In this document: piece after piece, positions 18,382-27,141 of the stretch | How the letters are laid out: the number at the start of each line of letters is the position of its first letter | Position numbering within the stretch: the first letter of the stretch is position 1 | DNA from: Actinacidiphila sp. DG2A-62 | GTDB lineage: Bacteria; Actinomycetota; Actinomycetes; Streptomycetales; Streptomycetaceae | DNA length: 64,000 bases | Reading direction: 5' to 3' | Assembly (NCBI RefSeq): GCF_035825295.1 | Contig: NZ_JAYMGI010000002.1 | Location: 7,268,001-7,332,000, forward strand | Translations under genes and position numbers: made by a program | The notes under the pieces: model-generated | Told to the model about the DNA's origin: nothing | Database searches by the model: none | Seen by the model: the letters and a program-made list of their open reading frames with translations, nothing else

Positions 18382-20493
18382 TTGGCTACGACCGTGCGAC
18401 GTACCGCGGTGACGATCCCCGCCGCAGCCCTCGGCGCGGAGAACCCACTGCCCGCGCTGCGTCCGCTCGACGAGTTGCACCGGGTCGACGTCGGCGACCG
18501 GTCGCGGCTGCCGGCCGACATGGCACGGCAGTTGGGCTACGCCCCGCTGCGCACGCTGCTGCCGGTGCGGCTGCTCGACGGCTACGGACGGGACCGCGCC
18601 CCCGCCGCGCTCGACGCGCTGGTCATCGAGAACGACCTCGTCGAGGCGACCGTGCTGCCCGGCCTCGGCGGTCGGCTGTACTCCCTGGTGGACAAGGGGA
18701 CCGGGCGCGAACTGCTCTACCGCAACCCGGTGTTCCAGCCGGCGAACCTGGCGCTGGCCGACGCGTGGTTCTCCGGCGGCGTGGAGTGGAACCTCGGCGC
18801 GACCGGCCACAGCGCCTACACCTGCCGCCCGCTGCACGCCGCCCGCGTCGCCGCGCCGGACGGCGGCGAGATGCTGCGGCTGTGGGAGTGGGAACGGCTG
18901 CGGGACCTGCCGTTCCAGATCGACATGTGGCTGCCGGAGCACTCGCGGTTCCTGTACGTCGGGGTGCGGGTGCGCAACCCGCACGACCACACCGTCCCCG
19001 CCTACTGGTGGTCGAACATCGCGGTCCCCGAGGCGCCCGGCACCCGTGTGCTGGCGCCCGCCGACAGCGCGTTCCGCTTCGACTACACCCGCGCCCTGGA
19101 ACGGGTGCCAATGCCGCACCCCGCGGACGGCGTCGACATCGGCTACACCACCCGCGCCGAGCACGCCGCCGACTACTTCTTCGACCTCGCCGACGGCGAG
19201 CGCCGCTGGGTGACCGCGCTGGACGGCGAGGGCCGCGGCCTGGTCCAGACGTCCACCGACGTGCTGCGCGGCCGCAAGCTGTTCCTGTGGGGCACCGGCC
19301 GCGGCGGCCGGCGCTGGCAGGAGTGGCTCACCGAGCCCGGCACCGGCGGCTACCTGGAGATCCAGGCGGGCCTGGCCCGCACCCAGTTGGAGCACCTGCC
19401 GATGCCGGCGGACTCCTCGTTCAGCTGGCTGGAGGCGTACGGCCCGCTGCACGCCGACCCCGCCCGGGTGCACGGCGCCGACTGGGCGGACGCCCGCGCC
19501 GCCGCGGCCGAGGCGCTGGAGGCGGCGCTGCCGCGCACGGCGGTCGAGGAGGCCTACACCGCCTGGATCGCACACGCCGACGACGAGCCGAAGGACACGC
19601 TCGCCACCGGCTCCGGCTGGGGCGCGCTGGAGGCCGAGCGGGGCCGGCACCACCTGCCGGGCACGCCGTTCCCCGCGACCACCCTCGGCGCGGAGCAGAA
19701 GCCCTGGCTGGAACTGCTGCTCGCCGGCGTCTTCCCGCGACCCGCGGCCGACGGCCTCCCCGGCCACGCCCTGGTCTCGGCGCCCTGGCGGGACCTGCTG
19801 GAGTCCGCGGACACCTACCCGGGCAACGAGTGGTTCCTCGACTACCACCTCGGCATCGCGCAGTGGGCCGCAGGCGACCGCGCCCAGGCGGTGCGCAGTT
19901 GGGAACGCTCCACCGCCGCCCGTCCCTCGCCCTGGGCGCTGCGCGCCCTGGCCGTCGCGGAGACCGACGCGGACGAGCCGCAGCGCGCCGCCGACCGCTA
20001 CGCCGAGGCGTGGGAGAGCCTGCGCGACAGCGGCCTCACCGGCGACGCGGCACGCGCCGTCCACCGCGCGCTGCTCCTGGAGGCGGTGCCCGCGATGCTC
20101 GCCGCCGGCCGCCCCGAGGACGCCGCCGCCCTGCTCGCCGCACCCGAACCCCCGGCCGAGGCTCGCTCCGAGTCTCAGCACGGGCCCCAGCCCGGGGCCC
20201 AGCCCGGAGCCGGCGCGGTCGAAGGGCCCGGGGAGGACGGCCGGCTGACCCTGCTGCGTGCCCGCACCGCGCTCGCCCAGGGCCGGCCCGACCGCGCCCG
20301 CGCGTACTTCGACGAAGGCTTCACCGTCGGCAATCTGCGCGAGGGGGACGAGACGCTCAGCGCCACCTGGTACGCGATCGCCGAGCAACTCGTCGCCGGC
20401 GACGGCCCGGTCACCGACGCCGTACGCGAACGGGCCCGCGCGCAGCACCCGTTGCCCGCGGCGTACGACTACCGGATGCGCCCCGAGACGTGA
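18382..20493 (+). CDS. DUF5107-type protein with TPR-like C-terminus
   Basis: 703 residues from TTG 18382 (AAGAGG 5 bases upstream; GTG 18376 is an alternative). The first ~400 residues form a galactose-mutarotase-like beta-sandwich: VIENDLVEATVLPGLGGRLYSL, NPVFQPANLALADAWFSGGVEWN, and ENPHDH/SNIAVPE-like strands, as in DUF5107 proteins. The last 300 are helical and TPR-like (DYHLGIAQWAAGDRAQAVRSWERS). This fold binds or epimerises sugars, and DUF5107 proteins occur near glycoside utilisation genes, though none is next to it here. Confidence 0.85.
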   Translation: MATTVRRTAVTIPAAALGAENPLPALRPLDELHRVDVGDRSRLPADMARQLGYAPLRTLLPVRLLDGYGRDRAPAALDALVIENDLVEATVLPGLGGRLYSLVDKGTGRELLYRNPVFQPANLALADAWFSGGVEWNLGATGHSAYTCRPLHAARVAAPDGGEMLRLWEWERLRDLPFQIDMWLPEHSRFLYVGVRVRNPHDHTVPAYWWSNIAVPEAPGTRVLAPADSAFRFDYTRALERVPMPHPADGVDIGYTTRAEHAADYFFDLADGERRWVTALDGEGRGLVQTSTDVLRGRKLFLWGTGRGGRRWQEWLTEPGTGGYLEIQAGLARTQLEHLPMPADSSFSWLEAYGPLHADPARVHGADWADARAAAAEALEAALPRTAVEEAYTAWIAHADDEPKDTLATGSGWGALEAERGRHHLPGTPFPATTLGAEQKPWLELLLAGVFPRPAADGLPGHALVSAPWRDLLESADTYPGNEWFLDYHLGIAQWAAGDRAQAVRSWERSTAARPSPWALRALAVAETDADEPQRAADRYAEAWESLRDSGLTGDAARAVHRALLLEAVPAMLAAGRPEDAAALLAAPEPPAEARSESQHGPQPGAQPGAGAVEGPGEDGRLTLLRARTALAQGRPDRARAYFDEGFTVGNLREGDETLSATWYAIAEQLVAGDGPVTDAVRERARAQHPLPAAYDYRMRPET

Positions 20494-20559
20494 CGCGGCG
20501 AACGCCTTCCGGCCGCCGGGCCTGGGGTGTTCGTGGCAGCGGTCCGCCGTGGCCGGATA

Positions 20560-20622
20560 CCGGTTCGCCGCGGTTCGCCCTGGTTCGCACCGGTTCGACA
20601 TAGTTGGACGTGGTCCGACGTG
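20560..20622. repeat. Degenerate GGTTCGC repeats
   Basis: Four to five loosely repeated (C)GGTTCG(C/A) units followed by GTGG-TCCGACGTGGGACG fill the gap between two convergent genes. No gene is seen in the 161-bp gap. Confidence 0.5.
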
Positions 20623-20654
20623 GGACGCCGTCACTCGCCGCGGCCGGCTGCCGT

Positions 20655-21710
20655 TCACAGCGCGCGCAGCGCCGCCAGTTCCGCCGGCGCCAGCTCGCCC
20701 GGGCCGCGGCGTTCGCGGGCGAGGCGGTTCGCGGTGCGCTGCAACGCCTCGTTGACCGGAGTCGGGACCCCGACGCTGCGGCCGAGCAGCACGATCTCGC
20801 CGTTGAGGTAGTCCGACTCGATCGAGCCGGTGCCGCGGACCAGGCTCTGCCACGACGAACCGCCGCCGCGCGTCCGGCCGTTGACCGGCCGCAGCTCCAC
20901 CCGGGCGCCGCGCACCCGGGCCTGCTCGGCCACGCTCACGTATGCGATGCCCGCGGCGTCCAGCACCGCCGCGCCCTCGGCGCGCGCCCGCGCCGCCAAG
21001 TCGTCGCGCAGCCCGGCCAGTTCATCCCCCTCGTCCCCGGGGCCGGTCCCGGGGTTCCCGGGGTCGTCGGGTTTCCCGGGGTTCCCGGGCGCGCCGGAAG
21101 ACGCGGCGGGGCCGCAGACCGCCTCGACCGCGTTCCCCAGGTTCGACAGCAACTTGGCGTACTTCCACGCCATCACCGTCTCCGAGACCGGCGCGGCGAA
21201 CCCCGAGCCGTCCAGGTCCGCGGCGATCCGCCGGGCCCTGTCGTCGGCGCCCGCGGGGAACCGGCCCACGTGCAGGATGCCGGTCAGCGGCCCGCACGGC
21301 GCCTGCACCACGCCCGGCTCCAGATACGAGGACGGCAGCCACACGCACATCCCGTACACGTCGCGGAAGCGGCGCAGCGCGAGGCGCTCGTTCTCCACGC
21401 CGTTCTGTGCGCACACCACCGCCGGCCGGTCGCCGAACCCGGCCCACCGGTCGAGCGCGCCCGCCGTGTCCTGGGTCTTGACCGCCAGCACCAGCACGTC
21501 GCCGTCGCGCGGGGTCAGTTCGTCCGGTCCCTCGACCACCGGGACCGGCAGCACCCGGTCGCCGTCCGGCAGTTCGAGCCGCAGGCCGTGCGCACGCAGC
21601 GCCCGCGCGTGGTCCCCGCGCGCCACCAGCACGACCTCGTGCCCGGCGTCGTACAGCCGCCCCCCGATGGTTCCGCCGACCGCTCCGGCCCCGATGACGA
21701 TGTATCGCAT
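20655..21710 (-). CDS. 2-dehydropantoate 2-reductase (ketopantoate reductase-like)
   Basis: 351 residues from ATG 21710. The Rossmann motif IVIGAGAVGGTIGGRL (residues 4-19) binds NADPH; AVKTQDT and QNGVENE are the central ApbA/PanE motifs; the C-terminal helical domain has KYAKLLSNLGNAVEAV, with the catalytic Lys, and PVNGRTRGGGSSWQSL. The family reduces ketopantoate in pantothenate synthesis, but actinobacteria hold several paralogues with other keto acids as substrates, so the symbol is left blank. A 25-residue Gly/Pro/Asp insertion (near 21019-21100) interrupts the helical domain. Confidence 0.9.
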   Translation of the reverse strand: MRYIVIGAGAVGGTIGGRLYDAGHEVVLVARGDHARALRAHGLRLELPDGDRVLPVPVVEGPDELTPRDGDVLVLAVKTQDTAGALDRWAGFGDRPAVVCAQNGVENERLALRRFRDVYGMCVWLPSSYLEPGVVQAPCGPLTGILHVGRFPAGADDRARRIAADLDGSGFAAPVSETVMAWKYAKLLSNLGNAVEAVCGPAASSGAPGNPGKPDDPGNPGTGPGDEGDELAGLRDDLAARARAEGAAVLDAAGIAYVSVAEQARVRGARVELRPVNGRTRGGGSSWQSLVRGTGSIESDYLNGEIVLLGRSVGVPTPVNEALQRTANRLARERRGPGELAPAELAALRAL

Positions 21711-22019
21711 GACCGCAGCCTCGCACACGCCCCCGGGACCCGGACCCGGGGCGGTCCCCGCGGCTGCCGCCCGGGCCCGCAGGCGTGCGCGGACGCGGCG
21801 CCGCCCCCGCCGCGCCCGTGATGGGCGCCGCGGCGGCGGGACCCGGACAGGATCCGCCCCCGCGCCGACGCTCCGCGCCTTTTCCGGCTCCCGCGCGCAT
21901 GCCCGGCGGAGCGCTGGGTACGCGCGGGGTTCAGTGACGACTCCAGTGACGACATCAATGACACCAGCGACGACTCGGCGGAGCCCCGAGCATCCGACGC
22001 GGCGAGAGGACCTTCAGCG
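21711..22019. other. Divergent intergenic region with CAGTGACGACT repeats
   Basis: No gene is seen in these 309 bp. Close to the SseB-like gene there are four imperfect 11-12-bp direct repeats of CAGTGACGACT (21932-21976), which could be regulator half-sites or a microsatellite. The SseB-like ATG has GAGAGGA 8 bases upstream. Confidence 0.5.
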
Positions 22020-22445
22020 ATGACCGACATCAACCCCGACGGCGCCCTGCCCCCGGCCCAGCGCGCCCTGCACGAGATCGCCCACGGCAGCCAGAACGTC
22101 ATCGCGCTGAGCACCCTCGCGGTCAGCGAAGTCCTGCTGCCGGTGCCCGGCGCCGACGAGGCCCCCGGCGGCGCGGCCGACGGCGCGCAGGCGCCGCGCG
22201 AGATCCAGCTGCCGGTCTACGAACAGGAGGACGGCAGGCAGCTGGTGCCGGTGTTCACCTCCGAGACGCGGATGGCCGAGGCGCTGCCCGCGACCCGCCG
22301 CTACCGCCTGGTCCAGCTCGCCGCGCTGAGCGGCGCCTGGCCCTCGGACGACCTGATCCTGTCCATCGACACGGGCAGCGCCGACGCGCTGAGCATCTCC
22401 GGCGAGGGCGTGAAGGCCCTGGCCGGGCTCGTCGGCGACAACTGA
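22020..22445 (+). CDS. SseB-like protein
   Basis: 141 residues matching the N-terminal domain of SseB family proteins: a helix (HEIAHGSQNVIALSTLAVSEVLLPV), a beta-strand pair (EIQLPVYEQEDGRQLVPVFTSE) and PSDDLILSIDTGSADALSIS. Such small proteins are frequent in Streptomyces and have no known enzymatic role. Alone in its transcription unit. Confidence 0.85.
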   Translation: MTDINPDGALPPAQRALHEIAHGSQNVIALSTLAVSEVLLPVPGADEAPGGAADGAQAPREIQLPVYEQEDGRQLVPVFTSETRMAEALPATRRYRLVQLAALSGAWPSDDLILSIDTGSADALSISGEGVKALAGLVGDN

Positions 22446-22585
22446 GCCCCCGGCCGAGCGACCCGCCCGCCGCCCGCACGGCAAACGCGACCCGCTCGGC
22501 CACGACTGTCCAGGCCGCTGCCCGGCCACCGCGTCGGCCACGGTCCCGGCTGTGTCCGGCCGGGCCCCGGCCACGGCTCGTTCGG

Positions 22586-24211
22586 CTAGGAGCGGCTCGG
22601 CACCGGGTCCGGGAGCCGGTCCGGCAGGCGGCGGCGGAAGCCGGACGCCGTGGACCGCTCCGGACCCCGGTAGACCCGCAGGGCCCGTGGCGCCTTGTCG
22701 AGCAGCAGCTCCTCCGGCGCGGGCGCCACCTCGCCGTCGAACGCGAGGTGGACGCCCGCGCCCGCGCCGGGCACGCGGATCCGCAGCCGCCGCACCGCCG
22801 CCGTGGCGTACACCGGCGAACCCGTGAGCACCCCGGTCAGCGCCGCGCCCATCAGCCGGGTACGGGCGAACGGCCCGCCGTCGACGACCCGCACGTCCAG
22901 CAGCCCGTCCGCCAGGTCACGGCGGCGCACCGGCGCCGGGCCCCAGCTGGAGTAGCGGCAGTTGCCCGCGAACAGCAGCCAGACCGAGCGCGCCCGCCCG
23001 TTGATCTCCACCTCCACCGGCTCGCAGGTACGCAGCACGTGGACCGCCGCCAGCACGCTGGCCGGCCAGCTCCCGACCCGCCGCGACCAGCGCTCCCGCA
23101 CCCGCACCAGGTCGGGGTACGAGCCGATGCTGAAGGTGTTCAGATACGGCACCGGCTCGGCGGTCCTCCGCACCGAGCCGTCCACGCCGCTGCCGTCGCC
23201 GCTGCCGTCGTCGCCCGCCGTCCGGCCGCCGTCCCCGGGGCGCGTGCGGACCACCTCCGTGCGGCGCGCCACGTCCACCTCGGAGGCGCGGCCGCTCAGC
23301 ACCGCCGCCGCCGTGTCCTCGACCGAGTCCAGGCCCAGGTCGAGCGCGAAATGGTTGCGGGTGCCGCCGGGGAACACCGCCAGCGGCAGGCCGTGCCGCA
23401 GCGCGACCGCCGCGGCCCGGGAGACCGTTCCGTCGCCGCCGCAGACGCCGAGCGCGCCGTTGGCCTCCACCGCCGAGCGTGCCGCCTTCTCCAGCAGGTC
23501 CGCGAGGTCGTCGTCCTCGGTCCGCTCCACCACCTCCGCCTGCGGGAGCGCGGCGCGGATCCGGTCCACCGGCGGCGTCAGCAGCGGCGGCGGGCCCGAG
23601 GCGGCGTTGACGACGACGTGCAGGCCCGCGCCGTCGTCGAGGGCCGGCGCGCGGGTGGCGGGCCCCGGATGCGGCCTGCGGCCGGCCGGCGGCACCACGG
23701 CGCGCAGCAGCAGCGCCGCCCCGACGCCCAGCGCGCAGCCGACCAGCACGTCGCTCGGGTAGTGCACGCCGGTGTAGACGCGGGAGAAGGCCACGCTCGC
23801 CGCGAGCGGCGCCACCGCCGTCCCCCAGGCGCCCGACTCGATCGCCACGCCCGCCGCGAACGCCGCGGCCGACGCGGAGTGCCCCGAGGGGAACGACGAC
23901 GTGACCGGCTGCCGGTGCAGCTGCCGGATCAGCGGGACCGCGTCGAGCAGCGGGCGGGCGCGGCCCACCGAGCCCTTGGCCACGGTGTTGACGGCCAGCG
24001 ACGCCAGCGCCAGCGAGCCCAGGCCGCGCAGCGCGGCGCGCCGCCCCTCCCGGCCGCCGACCGCCGCGATGCCGCCGGCCGCCGCCATCCACAGCCGGCC
24101 GTGGTCCGCGGCACGGCTCAGCCGGGGCAGCACCGGCTCCGCCCCCGGCCAGTGCCGCGCCGCCACGTGGGCGAACAGCGCCCGGTCCCAGCCCTTCCAC
24201 GGGTACGTCAT
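22586..24211 (-). CDS. PAP2 phosphatase-diacylglycerol kinase fusion
   Basis: 541 residues. The N-terminal half is a membrane PAP2 phosphatase with all three signature parts: KGSVGRARP, PSGHSASAAAF and SRVYTGVHYPSDVLVG. The C-terminal half is a lipid kinase of the DAGK/YegS type with VVNAASGP and the CGGDGTVSRAAAVAL nucleotide loop and the NHFALDLGLD segment. The fusion should work at the membrane, removing a lipid phosphate and adding one. Such fusions are known in actinobacteria; the lipid substrate is unknown. It is divergent from the HAD gene. Confidence 0.93.
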   Translation of the reverse strand: MTYPWKGWDRALFAHVAARHWPGAEPVLPRLSRAADHGRLWMAAAGGIAAVGGREGRRAALRGLGSLALASLAVNTVAKGSVGRARPLLDAVPLIRQLHRQPVTSSFPSGHSASAAAFAAGVAIESGAWGTAVAPLAASVAFSRVYTGVHYPSDVLVGCALGVGAALLLRAVVPPAGRRPHPGPATRAPALDDGAGLHVVVNAASGPPPLLTPPVDRIRAALPQAEVVERTEDDDLADLLEKAARSAVEANGALGVCGGDGTVSRAAAVALRHGLPLAVFPGGTRNHFALDLGLDSVEDTAAAVLSGRASEVDVARRTEVVRTRPGDGGRTAGDDGSGDGSGVDGSVRRTAEPVPYLNTFSIGSYPDLVRVRERWSRRVGSWPASVLAAVHVLRTCEPVEVEINGRARSVWLLFAGNCRYSSWGPAPVRRRDLADGLLDVRVVDGGPFARTRLMGAALTGVLTGSPVYATAAVRRLRIRVPGAGAGVHLAFDGEVAPAPEELLLDKAPRALRVYRGPERSTASGFRRRLPDRLPDPVPSRS

Positions 24212-24326
24212 GCCGGGCGATTACCCGCGTGGGGCAGGGGCACGCCTCCGGCTCTTCCCGGCCCCGCGTGCTCGCCGGTGGGACGCCTTTCTCCGCGCCG
24301 CGCGGGCCGGCGGTACGCTCCACCGG

Positions 24327-24992
24327 GTGACCGCAGAACGCCCCGCCGCGCCCGAGCTGGTGATCTTCGACTGCGACGGCGTGCTCGTGGACAGCGAACG
24401 GATCGCGGTGCACATCGACGCGCGCGTGCTGGCGGAACTGGGCTGGCCGATGCCCCTGGAGGAAGTGGTCGAACGCTTCGTCGGCCGGTCGGCCGCGGAC
24501 ATGACGGCGGCGATCGAGCAGCACCTCGGCAAGCCGCTGCCGGCCGGCTGGCGTGAGCGGTACCGCGAGCTGTACCGGGAGGCGTTCGAACGCGAACTGG
24601 CGCCCGTGGACGGTGTGGTGGACGCGCTCGACGCGCTCGACGCACGCGGTCTGGCGACGTGCGTGGCGTCCAACTCCTCGCACGCGGGGCTGCGGCACAG
24701 CCTCGGGCTGACCGGGCTCCACGAGCGGTTCCGCGGGCGGATCTTCAGCGCGGCGGACGTCTCGCGGGGCAAGCCCGCGCCCGATCTGTTCCTGCACGCG
24801 GCGCGTGTGTCCGGCGTCGCGCCGGGGCGGTGCGTGGTCGTCGAGGACAGCCGGTACGGCGTGCGGGCCGCGTGCGCCGCGGGCATGCGCGTCTACGGGT
24901 ACGCCGGGGGGCTCACCCCTGCGGGGTGGCTCGCGGAGGAGGGCGCGGTCGTCTTCGACGACATGCGCGACCTCCCGGCTCTCATCGCCTGA
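24327..24992 (+). CDS. HAD-family hydrolase (beta-phosphoglucomutase-like)
   Basis: 221 residues from GTG 24327. All four HAD motifs are seen: FDCDGVLVD (nucleophile Asp near residue 13), VASNSSH (motif II), KPAPDLF (motif III Lys) and VVEDSRYGVRAA (motif IV). The helical cap sits after motif I, so it is a subclass I phosphatase or mutase, similar to RbsD/YqaB/beta-phosphoglucomutase groups. Substrate unknown. Confidence 0.92.
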   Translation: MTAERPAAPELVIFDCDGVLVDSERIAVHIDARVLAELGWPMPLEEVVERFVGRSAADMTAAIEQHLGKPLPAGWRERYRELYREAFERELAPVDGVVDALDALDARGLATCVASNSSHAGLRHSLGLTGLHERFRGRIFSAADVSRGKPAPDLFLHAARVSGVAPGRCVVVEDSRYGVRAACAAGMRVYGYAGGLTPAGWLAEEGAVVFDDMRDLPALIA

Positions 24993-25808
24993 GCCGGCGC
25001 GGGCCTGTTGCCCGTGCGGGCCGCGTGCGCGGGAGCTGGTGGCTGTGGGCCTCGCCCGTGCGGGCTTCGTGCGTGGGCGGGGTGCGCGGACGCCGGGGGT
25101 CGCGGGGCCCTTGCCCGTGCGGGCCGCGTGTGCGCTGGGGGAGCCCCGGTCTTGACCGCGCGGGGCTGTGCGGGCGCTGGGGGCTGCGGGGCGGGGCTCT
25201 GCGGGGGTGCACCTTCGTCGGCGGCTGCGTCGCCGTGGGCGGGGTTTCTCCCACCCGCCCACCCGTGCGACTCGTGAGCGCCTGCGGGTGGTGGCACCCG
25301 CGGGGTCGCGCCGCCGCCGGCGACTGCCAGACGGCCCGCGCCGGCCGGGGTGACCGGGTTGGCCGCGCTTCCGCGCTGGCCGGACCGTCCGCGCCGGCCG
25401 GACCGTCCGCGCTTCCCCGCCGCGCCCCCGCGCCGCGCCGCGTCGCGTCCGACCGCGCTGGCCGCGCTGATCGCATCGACCGCGCTGTCCGAGCCGTCGC
25501 ACCGTCCGCCCTTGTCCGTGCCGCCCGGCCCCGTGCCGCTTCGGCGTCATCGTGCCGTGCCTCCGCGTCGTGCCGCGTCTGGGCGTCGCTCCGCGCCCGC
25601 TGCCCGCTGCCCGCTGCCCGCGGTTCGCCCGCGCCCGGCTCCGCGCCTCCGCGCATTCGTCGCCCGCTGCCCGCTGCCCGCGGTTCGCGGTTCGCGTCGT
25701 CCGCGCTTCCGCGCCGGCCCCCGCGCCGCCGCGCCGCCGCGCCGCGGCGGACGGCTCGGTCGCTGCGTGCGGAACGGGTCGGCGGGGTCCGGTCGACGGG
25801 GGGCGGGG
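24993..25808. repeat. 816-bp repeat-rich gap without genes
   Basis: No credible gene in any frame. The first part has three copies of a segment containing GCCCGTGCGGGC followed by CGCGTG (near 25010, 25048 and 25112). The later part is made of short GCC/GCG units with two patches of repeated CCGCTGC ending in CGCGGTTCGC (near 25595 and 25660). The first half is G-rich on the plus strand, the second half C-rich. GCCCGTGCGGGC is a perfect inverted repeat. Confidence 0.75.
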
Positions 25809-27047
25809 ATGGGGGGAGAGTTGCGGGAGGAGGAGGTGGGTGGGTTGGCGGACGTGGACGTGCGGCCGGAGTCGGGGGTGCCCGTGGCGGGCTACTGGGC
25901 GCGGCACCTGGACGTGGGGGCCGGGGCTGAGGCGGCCGGGGGCGGGCCGGGGGTGCTGGACGCCGCCGGGGGGTACTGGGCGCGGCGCGGCATGCCCGGG
26001 GACGCGCGGCACGTCGTGGTCGCGCCCGGCGCCGAGCCGCTGCTGCTCGCGCTGCTCGCCGCCGCGGACGGCGACCCCGTGCTGGCCAGGCCCGCCGCCG
26101 CGTGGCAGGCGCCGGTGGCCCGGCTGCTGGGCCGTACCGTCCACACCGTCGCCACGCCCGCGGAGGGCGGCGGCGTACCGGACCCGTTCGCGCTGCTGGA
26201 GACGGTGCGCCGGGCCAGGTCCCGCGGCGCCGACCCGCGGCTGCTCGTGCTGTCCGCCGCCGACGACCCGAGCGGCACCGTCACCGCGCCGGAACTGCTC
26301 CACGAGACGTGCGAGGCCGCCGCGGAGGCGGGCCTGCTGATCGTCTCCGACGAGACGTACTCCGACACGCTCCACCACCGCGACACCGTGCTGCTCAGCC
26401 CGGCCGAGATGCTGCCCGAGCACACCGTCGTCCTCGCCGACCTGGGCGCCACGCTGGTGCCGCGGAGCGTCCCCGCCGCGCTCGCCCGCTTCCCCCGCAC
26501 CCCGCGCGGCGCGGCCTGGCGCGAGCGCACCGCCGGCGTGCTGGGCGCGCTGCGCGCCGTGCTGCCGGGACCGGTGGCCGCGGCGGTCCGCTACGTGCTC
26601 GGCGAGCCCGCCGAGGTCGCCGAACACGCCGCCGCCGCCCATCGGCTGCACGCCGTGGTCTCCGCCGCGGCGTACCGCGCGGTCACCGGCGCGGGGGCCC
26701 TCAGCCGCCCGCCGCAGGCCGGCTTCCAGCTCTACGCGGACCTGGGCGTCCCCGGGCTCGACGCGGCGCTCGTGGAGGAGCGGCTGAGCGCGGCGCTGGG
26801 CCGGCCGGTGCTCGGCGGTCACCGGTTCGGCGACGACCCTGCCGAACCGCGGGTGCGCGTCGACACCGGCGCGCTGCTCGGCGTCACGCAGACCGAACGG
26901 CGTACCGCGCTGGCCGCCGCCGACCCCCTCGGCGTACCGCATGTCGCGGCCGGGCTCGCCGCGCTGACCTCGGCGTTCGCCGCGCTCATCGGATCCGCGG
27001 GGGTCGGCGGGCCGGCCGGTTCCGGATCGCGGGGCCGCCCGGCCTGA
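25809..27047 (+). CDS. Aminotransferase-fold protein lacking the PLP lysine
   Basis: 412 residues from ATG 25809. The order of elements is that of class I/II aminotransferases: VVVAPGAEPLLLALLAA, the Ala-Trp stretch RPAAAWQAPVARLLG, DDPSGTVTAPELL (NPTG-like), LLIVSDETYSDTLHH (the D-E-x-Y strand that holds the PLP ring), and a C-terminal small domain ending in RVRVDTGALLG. Where the Schiff-base lysine should be, it reads LADLGATLVPRSVPAALARF, and the protein has no lysine at all. It is therefore likely a non-catalytic or PLP-independent relative, perhaps a binding or regulatory protein. Function unknown. Confidence 0.85.
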   Translation: MGGELREEEVGGLADVDVRPESGVPVAGYWARHLDVGAGAEAAGGGPGVLDAAGGYWARRGMPGDARHVVVAPGAEPLLLALLAAADGDPVLARPAAAWQAPVARLLGRTVHTVATPAEGGGVPDPFALLETVRRARSRGADPRLLVLSAADDPSGTVTAPELLHETCEAAAEAGLLIVSDETYSDTLHHRDTVLLSPAEMLPEHTVVLADLGATLVPRSVPAALARFPRTPRGAAWRERTAGVLGALRAVLPGPVAAAVRYVLGEPAEVAEHAAAAHRLHAVVSAAAYRAVTGAGALSRPPQAGFQLYADLGVPGLDAALVEERLSAALGRPVLGGHRFGDDPAEPRVRVDTGALLGVTQTERRTALAAADPLGVPHVAAGLAALTSAFAALIGSAGVGGPAGSGSRGRPA

Positions 27048-27141
27048 CATACGTTCGGGGCGCGGCCGCCGCCCGCCCCCGCGGCGGCCGTGACCAGTCG
27101 CCGTGCCCGATGCCGCGCCCGCGCGGAGCAAGGGAGCAGTG

